From contig NC_073357.2 in the NCBI RefSeq assembly GCF_027580225.2, forward strand, positions 42,060,001 to 42,124,000: a stretch of 64,000 nucleotides of DNA. Reading direction: 5' to 3'. The notes below the pieces were generated by a model. It was not told the DNA's origin. It did no database searches and worked only from the letters and a program-made list of their open reading frames with translations. Made by a program: the position numbers and the translations under genes. This DNA comes from Misgurnus anguillicaudatus (taxonomy: Eukaryota; Chordata; Actinopteri; Cypriniformes; Cobitidae). Below are positions 21,398 to 31,036 of the stretch, piece after piece. The first letter of the stretch is position 1; each line of letters begins with the position of its first letter.

Positions 21398-22320
21398 TGA
21401 CGGCTATAATGTCCTGGCTCACCACACCGGTTGCAGATCGGCCGTCCCTGCTCATCCCATTCGAAACGGGGCCGAACATAGCGGTTTGGGCGTCCAGGTG
21501 GCTCCCGGCTGCGTCCAGGTGGCTCTCGGCTCCTCTCCGAGTATGCTCGCTCTCGGGGTGCCGGCCTTGGTTCCTCCCGCGCCTTACCTTGGCGCAGCTC
21601 TCCCAACAGAGCACTAGATAATTCTGACATCTGCTCCCGGACATCCTTCAAGAGTTCTGCTTTCAGAGCCTGCTTCCAATCCGTGCGTTCTGGTTGTGTC
21701 GGCACGTTCTCACTTACAGCCGCGCATACTGGGGTCTCACTTACTTCCACCTCATCGCCCTCCAGAGCTAGCGCCTCCTTCCTTAGGTCTTCAAATGTGA
21801 GGCCGGGGTCTCTCCGAAACTGGACCCTCAGACTCTGTCTCACGGGGCCCTCTTTCATCCCCAGGAGGAATTGGTCGCGCAGCAAAGTTTCTCCGTCGCC
21901 CAGCCCATGGTCGCGGCGGGTCTGTAGCCGGGTGAACTGTTCACGCAGTCTCAGGGCAAACGCTCTAATAGGTTGTCGGGGGCCTTGTTTAATATTAAAA
22001 AATTGGGAACGGAGGACGGCTACGGGGGTGTGGTCACCATATTGCTCGGTGAGAAACTGGAATATAGTTTGGGCATTGGTTCGGACAGCTTCAGGGGCGG
22101 CCTGTACTTCTCGCCGCGCCTCTCCCTCTAGGGAGTTCAACACGAACTGGAGCCGCTGGGCTACACTAAGGCCTTGTAGGTCGGCCAAATACTCTAATTG
22201 GGCCTTCCATTCCGTGAGCCGTACTCCTGACTCGGTCCCTCCATACTTTTGGACCCAAGGGCTGCCCATAAAAACAGGCACCGCACGGGGTTGGGCTGCG
22301 GGCCCCGCGTTGTCGGTCAT
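21361..22320 (-). CDS. gag: Gag structural polyprotein of the gypsy element
   Basis: The predicted protein has 319 aa and starts at the first ATG after the primer-binding site (MTDNAGPAAQ…). The frame can be extended upstream to a TTG at 22371, but that would run into the primer-binding site and is rejected. The first 200 residues have the helical, charged character of retrotransposon Gag/capsid (LTEWKAQLEYLADLQGLS, then QFLTEQYGD and IRAFALRLREQF). An Arg-rich linker with two SREPPGR repeats follows. The C-terminal CCHC zinc knuckle, CNRCGEPGHYSRQC (about residue 296), fits C-X2-C-X4-H-X4-C and is expected to bind the element's RNA. The frame overlaps pol and ends at TAG directly after the slippery heptamer. 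No damage was seen. Confidence 0.93.
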   Translation of the reverse strand: MTDNAGPAAQPRAVPVFMGSPWVQKYGGTESGVRLTEWKAQLEYLADLQGLSVAQRLQFVLNSLEGEARREVQAAPEAVRTNAQTIFQFLTEQYGDHTPVAVLRSQFFNIKQGPRQPIRAFALRLREQFTRLQTRRDHGLGDGETLLRDQFLLGMKEGPVRQSLRVQFRRDPGLTFEDLRKEALALEGDEVEVSETPVCAAVSENVPTQPERTDWKQALKAELLKDVREQMSELSSALLGELRQGKAREEPRPAPRERAYSERSREPPGRSREPPGRPNRYVRPRFEWDEQGRPICNRCGEPGHYSRQCGPRRASEGGF

Positions 22321-22350
22321 TGGGCTAGTCTGGTTACTCAACTCGAGGTG

Positions 22351-22370
22351 GAATCCTGCCGACTGCGCCA
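22351..22370 (-). promoter_or_regulatory. tRNA primer-binding site, serine-tRNA-like
   Basis: The minus strand reads TGGCGCAGTCGGCAGGATTC, 5 nt after the 5' LTR. Its complement ends GACTGCGCCA, a tRNA 3' end with CCA. From memory it matches vertebrate tRNA-Ser(AGA) apart from one acceptor-stem base (CTGCG against CTACG). This is the site where minus-strand DNA synthesis would be primed. Confidence 0.75.
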
Positions 22371-22375
22371 AAATC

Positions 22376-24269
22376 TGTCACAAGCCAGGGGCTGGCTGCT
22401 AGTGGTTAAGCCACGCCCCTTCTCAATTTCCACCTCGAGGAGGTCCCCAAAACCAACCCAATGACCAAACAACAACGAGGAACAGGTAAGTATAAAAAAT
22501 AGTCTTTATTTATTTAAATATTTAAAATGTACTGGGAATTGGGGAAAGGGGAAATTAAAACTAATGTCCAGCTCTGGCCTCCAGGGGGCCACGAGCAAGT
22601 GAGTGACTGGGGGTGGGGATAACGTCGGGGAACGGGCTCCCGCCTCTGATTCCCTCTGCCCGTGGCGCGCTCCTCTTCCTTCCTGGAGGCAGAAATAAAT
22701 CAAAGTCAGTGTTGGTGTAGACTTGTTTGTATCCGTGTACCTGTGGCTAGCTCGAGGCGGTTCGCCGCCTGTCTCACACAGCTCCTCGCTGGTCGACTCA
22801 CTTTCCTTCCCTGTTCTCTCTTTCTCCACAGATGACTGCTGGGACACAAAGGCACAATGAATCGGTCTCCAATGGTTCTCTCACCTCTGCGCTGACTACA
22901 GCGTTCGGTAGGTAAGGCTCTCTTCACAGGTCGGTATCTCAGTGTTCACGCTGGTTCTCTCTCTCTCTCCACAGATGACTGCTGGGACACAAAGGCACAA
23001 TGAATCGGTCTCCAATGGTTCTCTCACCTCTGCGCTGTCTACAGCGTTCGGTAGGTAATGCTCTCTTCACAGCTCGGTATCTCAGTGCTCACGCTGGTTC
23101 TCTCTCTCTCTCCACAGATGACTGCTGGCTACCACTTCGAGGTAGGTACGGCTCTCTGCACAGCTCTCACGGCACACTCCTCTTCCCTGTTGAGTTGGCA
23201 GGTTTTAACAGGTTATGCTTCATGTAACAGGGTGGCGGACTTACGACGGCTGGCTACGCGATGCGTCAACTGGACAGTGTTTTTTTTTTCTAGGTGGCGC
23301 CGGGGGCCGAAACCCTCTCGGCGAGCTCGTTGGTCCACAGAGGGGCGAGAACGTCACGCCGGCACACCGGGTCGAGCGCTGCCCTTTCCTCGAGACCCGT
23401 TGGTCGATCGAAAACTGGACCGGGGCGCCCTCTCGTTGAGACCTCGGGGCGGCGGATCTCCTTCGCCTCAAGCTCCACCACTCAGTGCACACAATAGACG
23501 CCCGTCTTCCTTTCCTTCGCTCTGGACGGAAATATGGAGATGTTAACTCGGCCTAGTGTTTGTATTTCGTCACTGGAGCTGTCTCACACAAAGGCCCTTC
23601 GGCTCACCCACCGCGCTGACTCAGGGGTAGGGCCGTCCGCTCTCTTTTGGAAACACTCAGAGATATACAGGTCAAATACATACACAATACTTCTGTAAGA
23701 AGATTCCGTTACTCACAACTGTTGTATTTTCTTTGTCCTAGATTGACTTCACGCTGTAATAGTTCCAAATGCACAGACAGGGCGTTTTCCAGCCGCCAAC
23801 ACTACTCTCCCATAACCGTATACTCACAACGGTGCGTCTTTTCTCCCTTCGTTGCTTTCCTCCAAGGTCAGTATTCGTTTACTTCGTTTACTTCGTTTAC
23901 CTTTAAGGTCTTCGGTATTTTCCTTCACGTAAATCTATAATCCAGAACGAGAGAGAGAGCAATACAGCAGTCCAAAATAGTGTACCAGGTGAGCCCAACT
24001 CAGCGCTACGGTCCACATCAACAACAGGAATAATCGACTCCAACTGTGTTTCAAAACTGATCTAAAATACTCTCCTGAGTGTTGTTCTCGCCCAATCACC
24101 CGGCGCTCCTCTTGATAACTCGCAGCTGCATGTAATTCGGCTGATTACAGCGTTCGCGGCGCTACCGGATGTCCGGTGTTTTCTTTTACCGGTCCGGGCG
24201 GAAACATCCGGGCGGAACCAAACTTGCCCAATTTTTGGTTCCGCCTAAAAGATCGTCACTCCTGTGACA
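22376..24269 (-). repeat. 5' LTR of the gypsy element (1894 bp)
   Basis: It has the same TGTCACA…TGTGACA ends as the left LTR and is nearly identical throughout. Observed differences include single bases near 22530, 22570, 22577, 22931, 23037, 23446, 23583 and 23619, one fewer T in the T-run near 23280, and one fewer 9-bp CGTTTACTT unit near 23880. In the element's orientation this LTR should contain the promoter; no TATA box could be fixed by eye. The 143-bp repeats start at 22832. Confidence 0.95.
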
Positions 24270-24273
24270 TAAT
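24270..24273. repeat. Target-site duplication TAAT, right copy
   Basis: TAAT directly follows the terminal TGTGACA of the 5' LTR and matches the left copy at 15336-15339. Confidence 0.85.
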
Positions 24274-25373
24274 GTTTATGGCAAACCGTAACTGTTAGCA
24301 TCTGTGCTAGAAATGAAAAGAGCGATTGGTGAATAATTTGGTTTGGTATTGTATTATGTTTGGTTTATAATGTTCTAACAAGAACTATAGTATTGATTTT
24401 TCCCTGTTATTTTAAAATTAATTCCCTATAATTAAAATATGTACTTTATGAAACACACACAATGGTCATTATTGAGAAAGATTTAAAAGGTCTTAAACTG
24501 TATAATGAAAATTAAAAGCTGTAATATAAAGGCGTTTCAGGCATTTTATAAATATATATATATAAGTGCTTAACTTGATTTAGTTTTCAAGGAAATATTT
24601 TGAAATATTTCACAAATATTTGCTAACTCTTTGGACTTTTAAGATGTACTAGACACAGCACAATAATTATTTCAAATATGCAACAGTATGATGTGAACTA
24701 AATAAACAATGAATAACAAGACAGCTCAAGCATTGCACCATTGTTTATCGTTTTCATGTCTTCTGTTTAGTCTGAAAGCTATCAGAACCAGTGAGCAGAA
24801 ACTCTAGCACATCATCTGCAGCCAGCTGATTTTGGCCCACCTCTCTAGCCTCACATGAGGTCTATCTGTCACCTCGGTGTCCCCATGCTCTCCACCCGCC
24901 TCCTGGAGCATCTGGTCCCATCACCATGGGAAAGCAGGCATGAGCCATGCTGCCTCACGAGCCCTGCCACGGCCACTGCCACAGTATCAATTTATATCAT
25001 ATTAACTTTTCCCATGCAGCACCAGGTGCTCAATTAGGAGACAGGCCCAGGGCCAAAAGCAAGCCGAAGCCATTCGATAAATCACTCTCCATTAGGGGCC
25101 TGGTGGCCCCTGCAAGTGATGTTCAGTGCCATGTCTTCCCGGAGCCGAAGGGGCACTCTAAATCCAGCTCTCACACGAAGAAAAAATGCATCATGGAAAT
25201 GTTGTGTGTACAACCCTCTGTTATCATAGCGGGACAAGTAAGAAGAAAACTGTAATATTATTATAAAGTGGTAGACATTTACATTCATTTAGCTAAATAT
25301 ATTTACAACTGACTTTTCTAACAAAGTGGTAGCAAAGTAGACTACACAGGTAGCAAAAGCTGTGCTCTAGGTC
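24274..25373. other. Non-repetitive stretch with a mixed-composition block at 24790-25215
   Basis: No protein or RNA gene was recognised. The 24790-25215 block is more GC-balanced than its surroundings and has no visible inverted or tandem structure. It contains AT-core and E-box-like sites (ATTAAC, CAGGTG, CAATTAG). It may be conserved non-coding DNA, but this cannot be shown from one sequence. Confidence 0.35.
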
Positions 25374-26776
25374 AGGGGTTTTCAAAAAAAAAAAAAAAGT
25401 TAACACTTACATCAGGGATGGGCAACTTTGATAATGCAGAGGGCCAGCATTTTTTCTCCTTTATACCAAGGGGGCAAGAACCACACGCACAATTTACATA
25501 ATTCTTAATTTCCTTAATTAAGAAACCACAATATACAATTAACATGTCAATTAAGATTTTAACTATAAAACTTAGCAATTATGCTAATTCTAAATCATAA
25601 CTTTATTTTCAGTGGACAGGCATTTCAGATAAAACTTCTTAACTGCATTGCTTTAACATCTGTAACAAGCAAGGCACTTTTAAATTAGTAGGAGTTTCTC
25701 ATCCCGCCCTTAGAGAACAAAATTATTTGAAATAAATAACACATAAATTCAAAACAAAATATATCTAAAAAAATGTAATAACAATGTATTTTTCCTTTGA
25801 AATCTGAGAGCAATTCTGGCCCGAGTACCACCCGTCACCCAAACCAGTGGCATTGGTTTTAACCCGATTGGACCCGAATGTAAACTGACGTGTGTGCAGT
25901 CTGCAGCCCCAGTGGCCTCGCAACAAATTTGGCGAGCTGCTCCATTTGTTTATATGACGGTGACACCAAGGTAACCGCTAAAATTTACATTTAAAAATAT
26001 CTGACATGTCTGTCTGAACGAAAATTAACCTATCACCAGCCACACAATGTCGCAAGCGCTCTTGCAAACAGAGAAGAGGTTTGAAAAGGACATTGACACA
26101 CACATGCGAGAGTTCAGGGCTTCTCGGGTCCGTTCGGCAAAAACACATTCATTTTAAATAACCCGAGACTGGATTATTGTACCCGACCCGTGGCATGCGT
26201 GAAACTTTTAGACCCAAACCTGATCGGGTCGGACCTCGGGTTTTCAGACTCCGTGAAGACCTCTTCGTCACATAAGCTCAAACACGGGACTATGCTTACT
26301 GTGAGGAGCCACGGGACCTAGCGCCCCCTCCTGGTTCGGAGTATTTACGTCTTATACAAAATTCATCATTTTAAAAGTATTTGATTATGTATAATATGGT
26401 CCAGCGGGCCGTATTAGAATTTACCCCGGGCCGTGTGCGGCCCTCGGGCCGCCAGTTGCCCATCCCTGACTTACATGTTTGGTCAAGGTAACAAGGTAAT
26501 CCGCACAGATGAATAAAAAATAATAAATTTTAAAGTGTAAATGCATTTACTAAAAATACAAAAAGCAGAATTTTCATTAAAAATTGGGAGGGGAGGGAAC
26601 CGTAAACTTACATTTCATAAATAAAATGTCAAGGAAAATAAAAACTACTCAATTATAAAAGAGGTAAAATTTGTATTTTTCTCATTTTTCCATTTAAAAA
26701 TATGTTGGTGGTTCCTGGGATGGATTATACCTATTTGAGTGGGTTGCAAAATGAAAAGTTTGGGAACTACCGCTGT
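25374..26776. repeat. Possible outer hAT-type repeat around the 25413 element
   Basis: The left edge reads CAGGGGTTTTCAAAAA, and the right edge, inverted, reads CAGCGGTAGTTCCCAAACTT. Both resemble the CAG-GGTT-(C)CAAA ends of fish hAT-type repeats. No 8-bp duplication was found, so the boundaries are tentative. Confidence 0.35.
25413..26468. mobile_element. Non-autonomous hAT element with exact 8-bp duplication
   Basis: The terminal inverted repeat CAGGGATGGGCAACT is present at both ends (the right end reads AGTTGCCCATCCCTG). It is flanked by ACTTACAT at 25405-25412 and 26469-26476, an exact 8-bp duplication typical of hAT transposition. The 1056-bp interior has GC-rich ends (GGGCCGT…GGCCCTCGGGCCG) and no recognisable transposase. 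Confidence 0.9.
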
Positions 26777-28991
26777 AGGTAACAAAAACATTAAACAGCA
26801 CAAGACTAAAATTATGGGTTTTTTAAACCCCTTGGCGCAGGAACGATGAGATTTACTCATGATACTACTGTTTACACAAGGTCAAGGTCCAGAACCTATA
26901 TATTTAAAGCAACATGGGGAAAACTATTAATTTTGGCTGAAACATTTATAAAATACTTATACTGGGCTATATAAACCAAAAGGTTAAAGAAATAGTGCCT
27001 TTATTCATGCGTGACCCACATATGCTCCCATAAAAGGCATCAAAAGTCTCATTGTCCCCTCTGACAAGGGTACGGGCTTTTTTTAGTCCCGCACTGACAG
27101 CCTCAGACATGCTCTTTCCAGTATAACCTCCTAACACCATTAGTAATTAAAACCAGCACTGCTATAAGACATTGCGGTTTATATTTTATCATTTCACTGC
27201 ACTCAACAAAAAGCCGGATTCAGTTCGTAATCGTACCTGACAATACGGGATTGTTCATTTGAAACTCTTTACGATTGACCTAATGGAAGTCAGCTGCTGC
27301 CGCTTCCTGTCGAAAACGATCTCAATGTTGTTCCACTCAGACCTCTTCCAAGTAAAACAGGCTGACCTGTCAGGTCAAAAAAGATGGAGAAGAATTTAGG
27401 TAGGTGGGGGGAAATGAGAGGAAGGGAGGGCTGTTCTGCTAAAGAATGTTTGTTTTACTTTGGGAAATTTTTAGACTGTTATTCTACACTTTTAACTCTG
27501 CTGTGCAGACTAAATACATCGGAATGCGGGTGACATATTTTGGCATCTGAGACCAACAGCACAGATTCTGATTACAGACGTAAATGGCCATCAAATGGGG
27601 TGAGCGCAGGGGTAAAATTAAACTCTACAATTTGTCTAAATGAAATGTGCCAAAATAGCCCGGTGATATTTGAAGAGGGTAAGTGAACTTTATCCACAGA
27701 TCCAAATATAACTTTTAATTGCTGAGCTGCATTTTGTTAGGTTAGATATTATCTTCCTCAAACACAATGGTTATTACAGCAAGTCGTTTTGATTTGTAGG
27801 GTGCTGTTTACCATAAAATTAGTTCTGTGTTCAAAATATCGATATGACAATACATTGTCATGAACTCCTGATGATGCGTGCATCAATACTGCACCTTCCG
27901 TATTGATTTTGACATACTTTGAAGGTAGCATAAAGAATCACAATTGATCCATAATCCATAAAAAAGGACACATGTGAGACATACTACATACTAGACTTTC
28001 CACGTCCATCTTGAGCACGCATCTGCACACCTTTCCTAAGCGCATATGCTTTTTCAATTCCTCTCTCAATTAATTTAGTATGAAAGTGCCAATATCTTAA
28101 CCTAAACTGCTACAAGGGGGAAGTCATGGAAGTTAAAGTAGCATTACACAAAAAAGACTGCACGTTGTGTCGTAAACAATCCATAATAAACCTATAGCGC
28201 ATTATTAGCCGCTCTCTTAGAATACAGTAACACATTTGGGAGCTGCAGGAGTAAAGTGTGTGTCTAGGAGAAGAGATAAAGCGCTACTTCAAACTAAATG
28301 CTGTCACATTAATAATCTGATTTCTATAGAAAAAAATTATTTAGCCTGACTGCATGTTTATACATATATTTATAGATATAGACAAATTATATGATAGAAG
28401 ACAATAATACCTAGTGAGAGACTATCTTTGTAAAACTGCTTTGAAACAACATGATTTAAGTACTGTAGCTCTGACAGAGATAGTCTTTCTACAAGTTCCC
28501 CCAAAAGCTAATAAATGAGTGGCAAAAACATAACGCTTACAACACTGCCTATTCAATGTGCAATAAACAGATAATAATGTTTTAAAAAAAATTGAACAAA
28601 AATGTAATCTAAAATGGTCCCGTATAGTAATGTGTACCATATCATGGCCTTGTATCTGCATAAATATTGTATCGGAAATTTGTTGGCAATACACAGCCCT
28701 ACTAAAAATCATAACTTATTTTTTATGTCATTGTATTCTGGATATTACATTTTGATCTGTGTTCTTTTTTACAATATTTTTAATACTGAATTGTGGTCCT
28801 GCCTATATTGTAGTTTGACTATGCTTGAAATCATCCAACTGAAAGCATGATGTGCTGAATGACATAAAAACAGATGCAGTACTTCAGCTATGCAAAGCAA
28901 AAGCCTAAAACTTAAGTTTAAGTACAACACAAAATTCACAATATTCTTTAGCTATTTGGAAGCACGGTTTAAAGGAATGCAAATATAGTTT
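26777..28991. other. Non-coding stretch, nothing recognised
   Basis: AT-rich sequence without domain-bearing frames, RNA genes or clear paired repeats. Confidence 0.45.
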
Positions 28992-29759
28992 AAAGGACAA
29001 GTTCGGTATTTTACACTTAAAGCCCTGTTTTCAGATTGTTTATGATGAAATAGAACGGTTTTGACTGAAATTGGGACATAAGATGCTGGCCCGAGAATTT
29101 TCGGGTGTTTCTTGTATCACCTCCCACCTCTATAATGGTTTTATAGGTGCACAGGAGAAATCCTTCCATTAAACTTTCATCTACAAAGACGTGAAACTCA
29201 GTGGTCAGGGGTGTTCATTGATATGCCCACACAAAAATCGCCGCAAAAGACGCATTCCAACAGGTTTTATCGTAGTGTTTGCCAACTCCATTGACTTGTA
29301 TTAGATGTGCTGTGAGGTACGGTATTACTCCGCGCCGGGAACCCGTTTGTATTCTTGCAATTGGCAAAGGCAGATTATCGCCACCACCTGGCTGGAGTGT
29401 CTATTATTCAAGCTCTCAATGGAAGAATGTACGGGTGTGAAGCGTTTAGGTCCACAAGTTTACAACGAATGCTAAAACACCTGTTGGAAAGCATCTTTTG
29501 CAGCGATTTTTGTGTGAGCATATCAATGAACACGCCTGACCACTCGGTGAGTTTCATGTCTTTGTAAACGAAAGTTTAATGCATTTTAGGAAGGATTGTT
29601 CCAGTGCACCTATACAGCCATTATAGAGGTGGGAGGTGAAACAACAAACACCCAAAATTCTCGGGGCAGCCGGATATGTCAAAATTTCAGACAAAACCGT
29701 TCTATTTCATCATAAACAATCTGAAAACAGGGCTGTGTAAAATACCGAACTTGTCCTTT
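28992..29759. mobile_element. Foldback element with long inverted repeats (AAAGGACAAG ends)
   Basis: The left arm begins AAAGGACAAGTTCGGTATTTT and the right arm ends AAAATACCGAACTTGTCCTTT. The arms can be followed for about 300 bp through GAAATAGAACGGTTTTG, CACCTCCCACCTCTATAATGG-like and GGTGTTCATTGATATG blocks, each found inverted on the other side. It is 768 bp long and non-coding, and its shape is that of a long-inverted-repeat MITE. Confidence 0.85.
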
Positions 29760-31036
29760 CAATGTTGTAGTTTTGCGGGGCACGTGATCTCTGAAAGCCA
29801 ATGTTGACATTTTAAATCACCTAAACAACCTGGACTTTCTTTTGATAAACGCGCCCCACACATACGCAACCCAGGCAACAATGTCAGTTAGTAGACACGC
29901 CCCTTATTGCTGATTGGCTACAAGTGTGTTTTGGTACTTGGCCCAACTCCCTTTTACAAAGTGTTTTTCAAAAATCATGCACCCTGCCTTTAATCATTTA
30001 TCTTTAATATTGCCAATGACATTAAAGATGAGATAAAGAAAACAATAAAAAGTTTTTGTTACAATTAAAACATTTGAATTTCATGAAGGAATAAAAAGAC
30101 AGATCTGTTGCATGGTCTTTACATGTCGATTATTATTTTGTTACTACTGTAGTTAACAATTTATGACCGCAGTTTTGCCTTTATTCCTATAGCTTGCCCT
30201 TTATCTGTATAACATAAAGGTTATTTAATTACTGATGTTTATAGCTTGACCTTCATGCTGTAGTAACAAAAAATGCATGCATGATAAATTGGCAGATGCC
30301 AAACGAAACAACATTTTACCTGAATGAAAATGGCTTCCATTCCATTTTATGTCCCTGTTTAATTTACATATTAATGAAATGTACATCTTACGGAGTTAAG
30401 GCTATTGAGAGATAAGAGAAAAACATTAAACTCATAATTAGACCCATGAAATCACTGTCAATGGTTGAGGACCAGTGTCACACGCATGCACCTTTACTCT
30501 GTGCCTGTGAAAGAACTGGAAATGTAAATGAGACAAGAATGCTTTTGGTCTTTGTGACCCTGCCTTTGCCGTGAGTCTATCTTATCTCAAAATGTCCTTT
30601 GCAACGGAACACTGATTTTCATATAAAATCACACACACACACAGCTGTCAGGTCTAGATTAATTTATGCTGATTAGCTCTGGGCCAGAAGGTACATCACC
30701 TATACATTCTTAACTGGGGCTTAGAAGCTTTAGCGTGACTCCTTTTAACCGCTGTGTCTCTCAATAAACAAATCTGAGTACTTGGAACGAGACAGATCTT
30801 TGGTAATTGTCCAGAGGACAGCTAATTTTTTTAACACCATAATCTTCCCACAGTAATTTTTTTCTTATTGGCATCTTTATTGTTGTGCTGTTGTCTCCAC
30901 TAATGGTTTGGAAAAGCTTCAGGGAATCCCTTGATTTTCACAATGGTCAGTTCTCATCATGGTTTTGAAAATTATAAATGGAGGGAGGAAATGCAATTGT
31001 AAGTCACTTTTCTTTTGCTTTAATAAATTATTTTGC
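29760..31036. other. Non-coding stretch, nothing recognised
   Basis: No coding motif or repeat was identified. The part at about 30330-30620 is free of visible repeat structure and contains several TAAT-type sites; it is a weak candidate for regulatory DNA only. Confidence 0.4.

Larger units (their letters stand above)
15340..24269 (-). mobile_element. Full-length Ty3/gypsy LTR retrotransposon
   Basis: This is an 8930-bp element read on the minus strand, in the order 5' LTR (22376-24269), primer-binding site, gag, pol, purine tract, 3' LTR (15340-17243), flanked by TAAT on both sides. Gag and Pol are both uninterrupted, and the domain order PR-RT-RH-IN is that of Ty3/gypsy (Metaviridae-type) elements. 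There is no env frame between pol and the 3' LTR, so this is a retrotransposon and not an envelope-bearing relative. GC content is visibly higher than in the surrounding AT-rich DNA. The LTRs differ at about 8 positions plus two length changes (a 9-bp CGTTTACTT unit and one T), roughly 99.5% identity, which implies a recent insertion. The clade was not resolved. Confidence 0.96.

Noticed and set aside
22318..22371. Extended Gag start at 22371 (17 extra residues)
   Set aside because: The first codon is TTG, not ATG, and the extension runs through the tRNA primer-binding site. The first ATG is at 22320.
23058..23546. 162-codon plus-strand open frame in the right LTR, and its two-part counterpart at 16022-16511
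   Set aside because: The frame depends on the length of a T-run (10 T's open, 11 T's shifted), which differs between the LTRs. There is no sign of coding constraint.
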